Source of the DNA: JAXHUH01 sp034211175
GTDB lineage: Bacteria > Actinomycetota > Acidimicrobiia > Acidimicrobiales > CAIXPF01
DNA length: 64,000 nt
Reading direction: 5' to 3'
Assembly: GCA_034211175.1 (NCBI GenBank)
Contig: JAXHUH010000235.1
Location: 56,286 to 120,285 of the forward strand
Position 1 is the stretch's first letter. Every line of letters starts with the position of its first letter. Made by a program: the position numbers and the translations under genes. Shown here piece by piece: positions 43,061-51,449 of this stretch. The notes under the pieces were generated by a model, which was not told the DNA's origin, made no database searches, and saw nothing but the letters and a program-made list of their open reading frames with translations.

Positions 43061-43258
43061 ATGGCTGACCACGATCTCGACCATCGCGACGACACCGGCA
43101 CCGACGACGCCGCCACCGACGCCACCCGCCGAGACGAGCACGGTGCGGTCGACGACGCCATCGAGTACTTCTCTCCCGACAGCCCGCCCGAGACCGGCGA
43201 CGAGGGACGGAAGATCGCGTACCCGCCGGGCGAGGCCGACGAGGACCTCGGGGACTGA
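43061..43258 (+). CDS. Small acidic protein (65 aa), hypothetical
   Basis: A 65-residue, Asp-rich, intrinsically disordered protein ending IAYPPGEADEDLGD. No family is recognised. It lies 71 nt after the propeller gene. I see only a weak RBS, so it is listed with caution. Confidence 0.4.
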   Translation: MADHDLDHRDDTGTDDAATDATRRDEHGAVDDAIEYFSPDSPPETGDEGRKIAYPPGEADEDLGD

Positions 43259-43377
43259 ACCCGCTGGCACCGGGCGCCGCGGCGGGCGCCCGGTGCCGAG
43301 AACGCCCGGCCTCCGACGGACCACGGGGCACCGGCGACCGGCCGACGCCGGCCGGCGGCGCCTGCTACGACAACGGG

Positions 43378-44075
43378 ATGCTGAACGTGCACTGGTTCCT
43401 GCCGACGGGCGGGGACTCCCACGACGTGCTGCCGACCGGGTCGAGGCGGCCACGACCCGCCAGCCACCCGAGCCGGTCCCCGAGATCTGGTTCGGGGGTG
43501 CGTCACCGGCGGCCGAGCGCATCGCGGCCCGCCACGTCGACGTCTACCTGGCGTGGGGTGAGCCCCCGGCGATGGTGGCCGAACGGGTCGAGCGGATGCG
43601 GGCCCTCGCCGCCGCCGAGGGCCGGACGCTGCGCTTCGGCATCCGGTTCCACGTGATCAGCCGACCGAGTGCGGCCGAGGCGTGGACGGTGGCCGACAAC
43701 CTGCTCGCGGCCATGGACCCCGACGCCATCGAGGCCGCCCAGCGCAACTTCGCCGCCACCGCGTCGGTCGGCCAGGCCCGGATGGCGGCGCTCCACGGGG
43801 GCTCGCGCGACGCACTCGTCGTCCACCCCAACGTGTGGGCCGGCATCGGGCTCGTGCGGGGCGGGGTCGGCACCGCGCTCGTCGGCTCCCACACCGAGGT
43901 GGCCGACCGCATCGCCGAGTACCACGAGCTCGGCTTCGACGAGCTCATCCTGTCCGGCTACCCGCACCTCGAGGAGGCGTACCACGTCGGTGAGGGCGTG
44001 ATGCCGGAGCTGCGCCGCCGCGGCCTGGTCGCCGAGCGCGACCCGGCCGCCGCCCCCGTGTTCAGCTTCCGCTGA
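43378..44075 (+). pseudogene. Decayed SsuD-like (alkanesulfonate monooxygenase-type) flavin oxidoreductase
   Basis: The N-terminal piece MLNVHWFLPTGGDSHDV (from 43378) matches the start of SsuD-type luciferase-like monooxygenases. The C-terminal half (about 43480-44075, in a different frame) matches their end: PEIWFGGASPAAERIA, VYLAWGEPPAMV, FGIRFHVI, VGQARMAALHGGS, NVWAGIGLVRGGVGTALVG and LSGYPHLEEAYHVGEG. About 150 middle residues, including much of the flavin barrel, are missing, and the two parts are out of frame. The gene is therefore a deletion pseudogene unless the assembly is wrong at about 43437-43455. Confidence 0.75.
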
Positions 44076-44121
44076 CCGGAACGGGCACGGCGGCCGCGGC
44101 ACGCCGATCTCAGGGATCCGA

Positions 44122-45429
44122 TCAGCTGGACGCCGTCTCGGCGACGTCAGCCTCGTCGACGTCCGGCGCATCACCGGTCCGGCGGTCCCACGACGAGCGC
44201 GCCAGGTCGACCCAGACGAGGCGGTGGTCGGACGCCGCCTCGACCAGGGCCCGCCCGTCGTCGGCGGCGGGCCAGTGGACCCCGGCGTCGGCGATCTCGG
44301 CGCGGCAGTCGGGAAGGACGTAGTCGACCCGCAGGTTCCCCGGGCCGTCCTCGTCGCCGAAGTCGGCGGTGTCGGCGGCCGGGTCGCCGGCATGGTCGTC
44401 GTTGAACCCGCCCTGGAGCTCGGCCGCGACCGCTCCGCCGTCGCTGGCCGGGACCACCGACGTGTTCACCAGGTCGCTGTCGAGAAGCTGGTCGATCGCC
44501 CCGCCGGTGCTGTCGCCGTCGATCGGGTCGGCGTTCTGATCGCCGACGATCACGAACGAGTCGAACCAGCCGAGGCCGCCCTCGCCGCCGGCGTCGTCGT
44601 AGATGTAGCCCGACGCGCCGGGGTCGACGTAGTCGGCCCAGAACCGGATCTCGTCGTGGTTGCGCAGGCCATTGCGGTCCTCCTCGCCGTCGAACGTCGG
44701 CGGCGTGGGGTGGCTGGCGAGGAGGTGGACGACGGCACCGTCGATCTCGACGGGCACGTCCCAGTGGCTCTTCGACGAGAGCCGGACGTCCTCGAGCTCC
44801 TCGGGGCTGAACCAGTCCGCGGGCTCCGGCGTCGACGGGTCGTCGGGGAGGGCGGCGCCGGGCATGTCGGCCCACCGGAAGTGCTGGAAGGTCCGCACCT
44901 CGTCGGTGAGGATCGGGTGCTGGCTGAGCACGGCCATGCCGTACTGGCCCTCGAAGAAGCCGAACCCGTAGGCGTCGTCGGGCCCGCCGACCTCGCCGTC
45001 GTTGTTCAGGTCGTGGCCCGAGGCGACGCCGGTGTTCGACGGCGCGACGTAGACGTAGGGGTACTCGATCGGCTCGCCCCCGCCCTGGGCCACGCCGAGG
45101 TAGTTCTGCTGGAGGAGCCGCACCGACTCGCCGTCGGGGTCGTGGTCGACCTCGTTGAGCAGCAGGACCTCGGGACGGGTGGCCTGGATCACCTCGGCGA
45201 CGGCCTGCGCCTGGGGGTCGTCCGGCGTCGAGAGGTCGGTGATCAGCTCGCCGGCCTCGAACCGGTTGAGCGCGGCGTTGTAGGTCGCGAAGCGCACCGG
45301 CCGGTCTCCGCCCTCGCCCTCGGCGGCGGCACCGACCTGGGTGGCCAGGAGGCCGCTGGCCAGCGCGGCGACCCCGACCGCGGTGGCGGTGCGCCGGACG
45401 CGGCCGACCTCGTCTCCTCGTGTGGACAC
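44122..45429 (-). CDS. Secreted endonuclease/exonuclease/phosphatase-family protein
   Basis: A 435-residue EEP-superfamily enzyme with a signal peptide (TAVGVAALASGLLATQVGAAA). Catalytic elements are FATYNAALNRF (Asn), LLNEVDHD (metal-binding Glu), SHPTPP (His), FVIVGDQNADP (Asp/Asn pair) and SDHRLVWVDL (the terminal Asp-His). A calcium-loop-like DLNNDGEVGGPDD interrupts the fold. The substrate could be nucleic acid or a phosphate/phospholipid ester. The GTG at 45429 has a GGAGGG RBS three nt away. Confidence 0.85.
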   Translation of the reverse strand: MSTRGDEVGRVRRTATAVGVAALASGLLATQVGAAAEGEGGDRPVRFATYNAALNRFEAGELITDLSTPDDPQAQAVAEVIQATRPEVLLLNEVDHDPDGESVRLLQQNYLGVAQGGGEPIEYPYVYVAPSNTGVASGHDLNNDGEVGGPDDAYGFGFFEGQYGMAVLSQHPILTDEVRTFQHFRWADMPGAALPDDPSTPEPADWFSPEELEDVRLSSKSHWDVPVEIDGAVVHLLASHPTPPTFDGEEDRNGLRNHDEIRFWADYVDPGASGYIYDDAGGEGGLGWFDSFVIVGDQNADPIDGDSTGGAIDQLLDSDLVNTSVVPASDGGAVAAELQGGFNDDHAGDPAADTADFGDEDGPGNLRVDYVLPDCRAEIADAGVHWPAADDGRALVEAASDHRLVWVDLARSSWDRRTGDAPDVDEADVAETASS

Positions 45430-45554
45430 TTGCCCTCCCTGCGTGTCGGACGACGCGCGGATCCTTCCCGGTCCCGGTTGCGTCCACGTGGCCGGCAGGT
45501 GGCGGGGCGACGAACGGCTGTCGCGATCGCCGGCCACCCGTGATGGCGCCGGGT

Positions 45555-46439
45555 TCAGCCCGCTCCGGGCGCCGCTCCGGCGTCGAGCAACGGCACCAGG
45601 CGGTCCCGGTCGAGGTGACGGGCCCAGGCCACCGCGCCACCGCCGGCGAACGCACAACGGGTCGTGCACGATGCCGTGATCGTGGGGTCGGCCCCGTGGT
45701 CGAGGAGCAGGGCGACGGTCGCCGCTGACGCGTCGGCGAAGACCGCGAGCAGCAGCGGGGTGTGCCCGGCGTCGGAGCGGCGGTCGACGTCGGCGCCGAG
45801 GTCGAGCAGGGTCTCGACCGCAGCCGGTTCACCGTTCCACACGGCGATCCCGAGCGGCGTCGAGCCCCGGTCGGGCGGGTAGCCGTGGCCCTGGGTGATC
45901 ACCCCGGAGCGGGCGTCGAGGTCGGCGCCGCCGGCGGCGAGCAGGGAGAGCACCCTGGTCGAGCCGGAGGCGGCGGCGTGGCCGAGGGCGTCCATGCCGT
46001 TGGCCGCCCGCACGGTCGGATCGGCGCCGGCCTCGATCAGTGCGGCGACGGCGCCGGCCGAGTCGGCCGCGGCGGCGACCAGGACCGCCGTGGCGCCTCC
46101 GGGTTCGGTCGCCCCGGGGTCGGCGCCGGCGTCGAGGAGCAGGTCGACCATGGCGGCGTCGTCGCGGATCGCGGCCCGCATCAGTGGCGTGAAGCCGTGG
46201 ACCCTCGGCTCGTCGGGGTCGGCGCCGTCGTCGATCAGCCGGGCCGCGGCGTCGACGTCGCCGGCCGCCACCGCATCGGCCAGGGTCGTGACGTCCGCAG
46301 CGTCGTCTCCGGTCGGGCCGACGGCGAGCGCGAGGGCGACGAGCGCGGCCGCCGTGATCGCGGCGGCGCCCAGGACAACGACCTCCGAGTGGCGCACGGG
46401 CCGACGGAGACGGCCACGCGGGGCGACGGAGCGGGCCAC
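45555..46439 (-). CDS. Membrane-anchored ankyrin-repeat protein
   Basis: A 294-residue protein. A single N-terminal helix (VVVLGAAAITAAALVALALAV, about residues 20-40) is followed by about seven ankyrin repeats with the pattern G-TPLMRAAI...MVDLLLDAGADP, repeated through residue 280. The repeats probably face outward and bind a partner, but nothing in the neighbourhood shows which. GTG start. Confidence 0.85.
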   Translation of the reverse strand: MARSVAPRGRLRRPVRHSEVVVLGAAAITAAALVALALAVGPTGDDAADVTTLADAVAAGDVDAAARLIDDGADPDEPRVHGFTPLMRAAIRDDAAMVDLLLDAGADPGATEPGGATAVLVAAAADSAGAVAALIEAGADPTVRAANGMDALGHAAASGSTRVLSLLAAGGADLDARSGVITQGHGYPPDRGSTPLGIAVWNGEPAAVETLLDLGADVDRRSDAGHTPLLLAVFADASAATVALLLDHGADPTITASCTTRCAFAGGGAVAWARHLDRDRLVPLLDAGAAPGAG

Positions 46440-46476
46440 GCGCCCATGGTCGCGCCCGGCTCCGGCCCGCGCCGGC

Positions 46477-48900
46477 TCAGTTGCGGACCTCGAACGCGTG
46501 GTGGCGGGTCTGGGTGGAGCCGTCGAGGTAGAGGACGGTCGTCGTGATCACGTGGCGGCCGTTGGCCAGGGTGCGGGTGTCGAACGGGCGGCCGTTCGGG
46601 CCGCTTCCGACCGTGCCAGCCAGGTCGTAGGTCGTCCACTGCTCCCGGGCGTAGATCGGGCCCGAGCGGTCAGGGTCGTCGAGCCAGAAGTGGACCTCGA
46701 AGATCGTCCCGTCGTCGGGCACGTGGACGTAGATGTCCCCGGACACGGGCGCACCGCCGAGCGGCACCGCCGTCGTCTTCGCCGGGTCGGACGCGATCAA
46801 CGTCGGTGAGCGGGCCTCGCGGCGGCGCACCTCGACCTCGAGGCGACCACCCACGGTCAGGCCGCCTGCGTCGCGGACCACGTACTGCAGCCGCTCGACC
46901 CCGGCGACGCCCGGCGAGGGGGTGTAGACGATGTTCGGCCCGGAGATCCGGGCCGTGCCCAGGGCGGGTGCGCTGATCGACTGGAGCACCAGCGCGTCGC
47001 CGTCGGGGTCGGTGTCGTTCGCCAGCACGGCCACCGTCACCGGCGTGACGTCGTCGGTCACGACACGGTCGAGCACGACCAGCGGGGCGTCGTTGACGTC
47101 GCGCACCGCGACGTCGAGACGGGCCCGGGCCACCCCGCCGTTGCCGTCGACCACCTCGTAGGTCATCGCCAGGGCACCGGGCTCGGTCGCCGTGACCCGG
47201 ATGGCGTTCCCCGCGATGGTCGCCACCGTCGCCGGCACACCCGTCACCCGCTGGATCGTCAGCGCGTCACCGTCGGGGTCGGTGTCGTTGGCCAGCACGT
47301 TCACGGCCACGACCGCACCCTCGTCGACCACCGCCCGGTCGTTCACCGCGACCGGCGCGTCGTTCACCGCGGCGACCGACACCGAGACGGTCGTGCGGTC
47401 GCACCGCTCGCCGACGCACGCGACGAGCGCGAACGCGTCGGCGCCGGAGACCCCGGCCGCCGGTGCGTAGCGGACCACCGAACCGCTCACCGACGCGGTG
47501 CCGGCCGCCGGCGGGGCGACGACCTGGACCGAGGGGGCGCCCCCGTCGACGACCGTTGCCAGGTCGAGCGACGCGGCGACGTCCTCGACCGTCTGGAGCG
47601 CCAACGGCGGCACGACGAGCGGCGGCAGCGTCGTGGCGGTCGTGGTCGGCGCCGTCGTCGGTGTCGTCGTCGAGGCCGGCGCGGTCGTCGAGGTCGTCGT
47701 CGGGCTGGTGGTGGTCGTGTCCGCGGCCTCGTCGCCGTCGGCCCGGACGACGAAGGGCGGCACGTAGTCGCTGACCACCTCGGCGACCACGACCGGCGCC
47801 TGGACGACACCGGTGGCGAGCGTGCCGAGGATCGATGTGGCCGCGACGGCGGCCGCGCCCAGCCCGGCACCGGTCGCGGAGCCGCCGGGCAGGGTCAGGA
47901 AGCGACTGAGCCCGCTCAACACCGACGCGATGCCGCCGACGGCCCGCACGCGCTCGGTGCCGACCGCCAGGAACGCCCGCACCACGTCGGGGTCGAACTG
48001 GGTGCCGGCACAGTTCACGAGCTCGGCCCGGCCCTCCTCGTGGGAGCGCGGCTCCTTGTAGGAGCGGGCCGCGGTGATCACGTCGAAGGCGTCGGCCACC
48101 GCGACGATGCGACCGGCCAGTGGGATGCGCTCACCGGCGAGGCGATCGGGGTAGCCGTTCCCGTCCCAGCGCTCGTGGTGGTGGCGGACCGCGTACGCCC
48201 AGTCGCCGAGGAAGGGCTTGAGCGGCCCCACCAGCACGTCGCCGGCCTCGGGATGGGTCTTGACGATGCGGTACTCCTCATCGGTCAGCCGGTTCGGGCT
48301 GTTGAGGATGGCCGCGGGGACGTCGAGCTTGCCGATGTCGTGGAGGAGCGCACCCCAGCGGAGCCGCTCGAGGTCGCGCTCCTCGAGGCCCATCTGCTCG
48401 CCGATCAGCTCCGCGTAGGCCCGCACCCGCTCGCTGTGGCCCCGGGTGAGGCGGTCGTGGTCCGAGAGGCGGGCGACCAGCGACAGGAGCCGGGCCGCGC
48501 TGAGCGCCTCCGTGCTGTCGCGGGGCGCGCCGAGCGCGTGGGTGTCGACGCGGTCGGGCCGCACCGTGTGACGCAGCGCGGCCCGGAACCGGTTCGGGGC
48601 CGCCCCGGGGAACGCCATCGACAGCCGCAGGAGCACCGCGAGGGGCAGGAACGCCGAGGCCGCCTTCCGCAGGAGCAGGTAGGCGGCGACGCCGACGGTA
48701 CCGACCGCCATCGCCTCGAGCAGCAGCTGGGTGCCGTCGGTCGGGGCGGGGAGTTGGCCGGCCACCCAGCGGGCGAGCAGGACGGCCGCGACGAGCGGTA
48801 CGACGACGATCGAGGCGCGCACGACGAACGACAGGACCGGCCGCGGCCGCCACTTCGAGGGGACCGCCGCGGCGCGCGCCTCGGCCAGGGTTCTCGCCAC
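46477..48900 (-). CDS. HD-GYP phosphodiesterase fused to cadherin-like (Big/VCBS-type) extracellular domains
   Basis: An 807-residue protein. Two N-terminal hydrophobic segments (about 25-45 and 60-80) precede an intact HD-GYP domain: LLHDIGKLDVP (about residue 185), HHHERWDGNGYPDRLAGE (about 240-257, with GYP) and GRIVAVADAFD. The domain hydrolyses c-di-GMP. A further hydrophobic segment (about 335-360) is followed by a Thr-rich linker (TTTTSPTTTSTTAP) and three cadherin-like tandem domains, each ending with DPDGDALTIQ or a similar calcium motif. The C-terminus has a last beta domain. The catalytic HD-GYP would be inside the cell and the adhesive domains outside. Confidence 0.85.
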   Translation of the reverse strand: MARTLAEARAAAVPSKWRPRPVLSFVVRASIVVVPLVAAVLLARWVAGQLPAPTDGTQLLLEAMAVGTVGVAAYLLLRKAASAFLPLAVLLRLSMAFPGAAPNRFRAALRHTVRPDRVDTHALGAPRDSTEALSAARLLSLVARLSDHDRLTRGHSERVRAYAELIGEQMGLEERDLERLRWGALLHDIGKLDVPAAILNSPNRLTDEEYRIVKTHPEAGDVLVGPLKPFLGDWAYAVRHHHERWDGNGYPDRLAGERIPLAGRIVAVADAFDVITAARSYKEPRSHEEGRAELVNCAGTQFDPDVVRAFLAVGTERVRAVGGIASVLSGLSRFLTLPGGSATGAGLGAAAVAATSILGTLATGVVQAPVVVAEVVSDYVPPFVVRADGDEAADTTTTSPTTTSTTAPASTTTPTTAPTTTATTLPPLVVPPLALQTVEDVAASLDLATVVDGGAPSVQVVAPPAAGTASVSGSVVRYAPAAGVSGADAFALVACVGERCDRTTVSVSVAAVNDAPVAVNDRAVVDEGAVVAVNVLANDTDPDGDALTIQRVTGVPATVATIAGNAIRVTATEPGALAMTYEVVDGNGGVARARLDVAVRDVNDAPLVVLDRVVTDDVTPVTVAVLANDTDPDGDALVLQSISAPALGTARISGPNIVYTPSPGVAGVERLQYVVRDAGGLTVGGRLEVEVRRREARSPTLIASDPAKTTAVPLGGAPVSGDIYVHVPDDGTIFEVHFWLDDPDRSGPIYAREQWTTYDLAGTVGSGPNGRPFDTRTLANGRHVITTTVLYLDGSTQTRHHAFEVRN

Positions 48901-49025
48901 CGCGGCTCATCGACACCGATGGTTCCGCGCTGTTTGGCCCGCACCGGGGAAATCGGCGCCCGCCGGTCAGCCGCTCGTCCCCCGCGTTGGTGGCGTGGCG
49001 CCGCGTTCGGGGGTCGCGGCCCCGG

Positions 49026-49355
49026 TCAGAGGTCGGGCAGGCGGCGGAAGAAGACCGACCGGGCGAGTGCGTCGTCGACGCCGGCCGCGCGGGCCGCCTC
49101 GAGCGTCTCCTCGTCGACGTGGGAGGCGAAGCCCACGACCCTCGGGCCGAGCGAGGCGACGACGTCGAGCACCCCGGGCCGGCCGAGGTCGACGATCACG
49201 AGGTCGACGTCGCCGGCCGCGTCGACGAGCTCGGCGAGCTCGGCGGGATGGCCGACGAACCGGGTCCCCGGGAACGCCGCCGCCACCTTCGATCGGTCCA
49301 TGAGATCTGGGACGTAGGCGGCCACCGCCGCCGCACCCTCGGGTACCCCGGTCAT
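49026..49355 (-). CDS. Receiver-like small protein (109 aa)
   Basis: A 109-residue protein with a CheY-like fold pattern: a beta strand VDLVIVDLGRPGVL with Asp at the phospho-acceptor position, then RVVGFASHVDEETLEAARAAGVDDALARSVFFRRLPDL. The usual conserved Lys appears to be Arg, so it may be a pseudo-receiver. The ATG overlaps the stop of the 183-residue gene (ATGA), so the two are coupled. The function of the pair is not known. Confidence 0.65.
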   Translation of the reverse strand: MTGVPEGAAAVAAYVPDLMDRSKVAAAFPGTRFVGHPAELAELVDAAGDVDLVIVDLGRPGVLDVVASLGPRVVGFASHVDEETLEAARAAGVDDALARSVFFRRLPDL

Positions 49356-49903
49356 CGCTTCCCCTCCGCTCGTCGCCTGGTCAGCACCACGTGGGCCTTG
49401 GCCGCACCCCACTCGAGCCCGGGCTCGTGGACCGACGGGTCGAGGTCGGCGAACGCGGCCGGGCTCAGGTCGTAGACGTCGTCGGGGAACTGGCGCTCCG
49501 CGAACTCGTCGCGTGCCACCGGCGGCACCCCGGCGTCGGCCAGCACCGCGGTCGGGTGGGCCACCGCGGCCCGGATGACGGCGAGCGGGCCGGTTCGCTG
49601 CTCGTCGACGTCGGCCTCCAGCAGCCGCCGCAGGCGTGGCATGGTCTCGGCCCTCGCCCGCTCCCCCGCCTCCTCGGCCCGTCGGCGCACGTCGTCGGGG
49701 TAGGACGACGACCACGCCACCATGATGCGGCCGACCTCCCGCACCACCCAGGTGGCGAGCGCGGCCTCGACGGCGTCGGCGAGACGGGCCGAGTACGCCG
49801 CGAGCTGCGCGTCCGGGTCGCCGGCAGCGCCCGGGTCGTCGGGCGCGCCGCCGCCCGGGGCCGGCCCCGGATCGGGTCCGTCGGTGTTGGCGTTGGGAGC
49901 CAT
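49352..49903 (-). CDS. Conserved hypothetical protein (183 aa), partner of the receiver-like gene
   Basis: A 183-residue, helical protein after a Pro/Gly-rich N-terminus: WVVREVGRIMVAWSSSYPDD, AETMPRLRRLLEADVDEQ, TGPLAVIRAAVAHPTAVLADAG, and a C-terminal DEFAERQFPDDVYDLSPAAFADL and AKAHVVLTRRR. I do not recognise the family. It starts at the ATG at 49903 or the GTG directly upstream. It is divergent from the DUF427 gene with a 20-nt gap. Confidence 0.65.
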   Translation of the reverse strand: MAPNANTDGPDPGPAPGGGAPDDPGAAGDPDAQLAAYSARLADAVEAALATWVVREVGRIMVAWSSSYPDDVRRRAEEAGERARAETMPRLRRLLEADVDEQRTGPLAVIRAAVAHPTAVLADAGVPPVARDEFAERQFPDDVYDLSPAAFADLDPSVHEPGLEWGAAKAHVVLTRRRAEGKR

Positions 49904-49923
49904 CACTCACGATCCTGGCGCGC

Positions 49924-50421
49924 ATGGAGCGACCAGCGCGCATCGAGCCCGGTCCCGGGCAGGAGTCGGTCTGGGACTACCCCCGCCCACCGGCCGTGGT
50001 GCCGTCCGCCGAGCACGTCGTCGTCATGCTGGGCGGCCTCGTCGTGGCCGACACCCGCCGGGCGCTGCGGGTGCTCGAGACCAGCCAGCCGCCGGCCTAC
50101 TACCTGCCGATGGCCGACATCGCCGACGGCGTGCTCACCCCGAGCGACCGCACCACGTTCTGCGAGTGGAAGGGCCCGGCCCGCTACTACGACGTGCGGG
50201 CCGGTGCGACCGTCGCCCTCGCCGCGGCCTGGACCTACCCGCAGCCGACGCCGCGCTTCGAGGCGCTGGTCGACCACGTCGCGTTCTACGCGCAGGCGAT
50301 GGAGCGGTGCACGGTCGACGGCGAGGTCGTCCAGCCGAACGAGGGGTCGTTCTACGGGGGTTGGGTGACGTCGAAGGTCGTCGGGCCGTTCAAGGGCGCG
50401 GCCGGGACGCTCCACTGGTGA
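49924..50421 (+). CDS. DUF427-domain protein
   Basis: A 165-residue DUF427 protein. The family's compact beta barrel is recognisable from VVADTRRALRVLETSQPPAYYLP, FCEWKGPARYYDV and the ending PNEGSFYGGWVTSKVVGPFKG. No enzyme activity is established for the family. The 3' end overlaps the 3' end of the convergent larE gene by about 30 nt. Confidence 0.85.
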   Translation: MERPARIEPGPGQESVWDYPRPPAVVPSAEHVVVMLGGLVVADTRRALRVLETSQPPAYYLPMADIADGVLTPSDRTTFCEWKGPARYYDVRAGATVALAAAWTYPQPTPRFEALVDHVAFYAQAMERCTVDGEVVQPNEGSFYGGWVTSKVVGPFKGAAGTLHW

Positions 50422-51301
50422 GTCCGAGCGCCTCGTTCAGGTTGCCGGATCGCAGCCCGTCGAGGTCGAGCGTCACGTAGCGGTAGCCCGCGTCGTGGAC
50501 CGCGGCGAGGACCGCGTCGCGCCGGTCGAGGACATCGCCCAGACGATCGACCGGCACCTCGATACGGGCGACGTCGCGATGGTGGCGCACCCGCAGCTCA
50601 CCGAAGCCCAGCGCCCGCAGGCCGGCCTCCGCGGCCTCGACCTCGGCGAGCACGCCGACGCTCACCGGGGTCCCGTACGGCACCCGCGACGCCAGGCACG
50701 GCGCGGCCGGCTTGTCCCACGTGCGCAAGCCGAGCCGGTGGCTGGCGGCACGCACCATCGCCTTCGTGAACCCGGCGTCGACCAGGGGGAACTCGGCGCC
50801 CCGCTCGGACGCGGCCCGCTGGCCCGGCCGGTGGTCACCGAGGTCGTCGAGGTTGACGCCGAGCACGACGGTCGAGCGGCGATCGGCGGCGACCGGTCCG
50901 AGCGCGTCGAGCAGCGCCGTCTTGCAGTGGTAGCAGCGGTCGCCGTCGTTGCGCCGGTAGGCGGCCTCGTCCATCTCGGTGGTCGGGACCTCCTGCCACG
51001 GCAGCGACCACTCGGCCGCGAGGCGCCGACAGTCGTCCCGCTCCGCGCCGGCGAGCGACGGCGAGACCGCGGTGGCGGCGAGCACCCGCTCCGGGCCGAG
51101 GACACCGAGGGCGACGTGGGCCAGGAACGCCGAGTCGGCCCCGCCGGAGAACGCCACGACCACGTCGCCGAGCGACCGCAGCCGGGACCGGAGGCGACCG
51201 ATCGCCGGATCGGGGTCGGTCACGGCATCGTGGGTCGCGGCATCGTCTCGCGGCACGGCGTCGGGCGCGTGCGTTGCGTCGTACGTCCCGGGATCGAGCA
51301 C
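50390..51301 (-). CDS. larE: ATP-dependent sulfur transferase LarE
   Basis: A 303-residue LarE, which sulfurates the nicotinate-derived precursor of the nickel-pincer (NPN) cofactor of lactate racemase and related enzymes. The PP-loop is VVAFSGGADSAFL, which binds ATP. Three cysteines are in the sites that distinguish the iron-sulfur type LarE: CYHC in GDRCYHCKTALLD and PCLASRVPYG. Two-cysteine or single-Cys forms sacrifice a cysteine instead. No larB or larC is nearby. The start is uncertain; the GTG at 51301 removes an unlikely N-terminus of low-complexity sequence. Confidence 0.85.
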   Translation of the reverse strand: MLDPGTYDATHAPDAVPRDDAATHDAVTDPDPAIGRLRSRLRSLGDVVVAFSGGADSAFLAHVALGVLGPERVLAATAVSPSLAGAERDDCRRLAAEWSLPWQEVPTTEMDEAAYRRNDGDRCYHCKTALLDALGPVAADRRSTVVLGVNLDDLGDHRPGQRAASERGAEFPLVDAGFTKAMVRAASHRLGLRTWDKPAAPCLASRVPYGTPVSVGVLAEVEAAEAGLRALGFGELRVRHHRDVARIEVPVDRLGDVLDRRDAVLAAVHDAGYRYVTLDLDGLRSGNLNEALGLTSGASRPRP

Positions 51302-51449
51302 GGCGGCGACGTTACCCGCCGACGCGGCGTCGCCCGACGAGGTCTCCGACGTTGCTCGACGACGTCTCCGACCGGCGCGCGCACGCCAGCGGTGGTGACG
51401 GTGCCACACTTCGACCGGACGCTCGTCATCGCACCGGCCGAGGAGGACC

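Noticed and set aside
43259..43377. An upstream extension of the C-terminal frame of the SsuD-like gene
   Set aside because: The frame is open but the peptide (Arg-rich, no motif) does not resemble SsuD proteins; the true N-terminus is in another frame at 43378.
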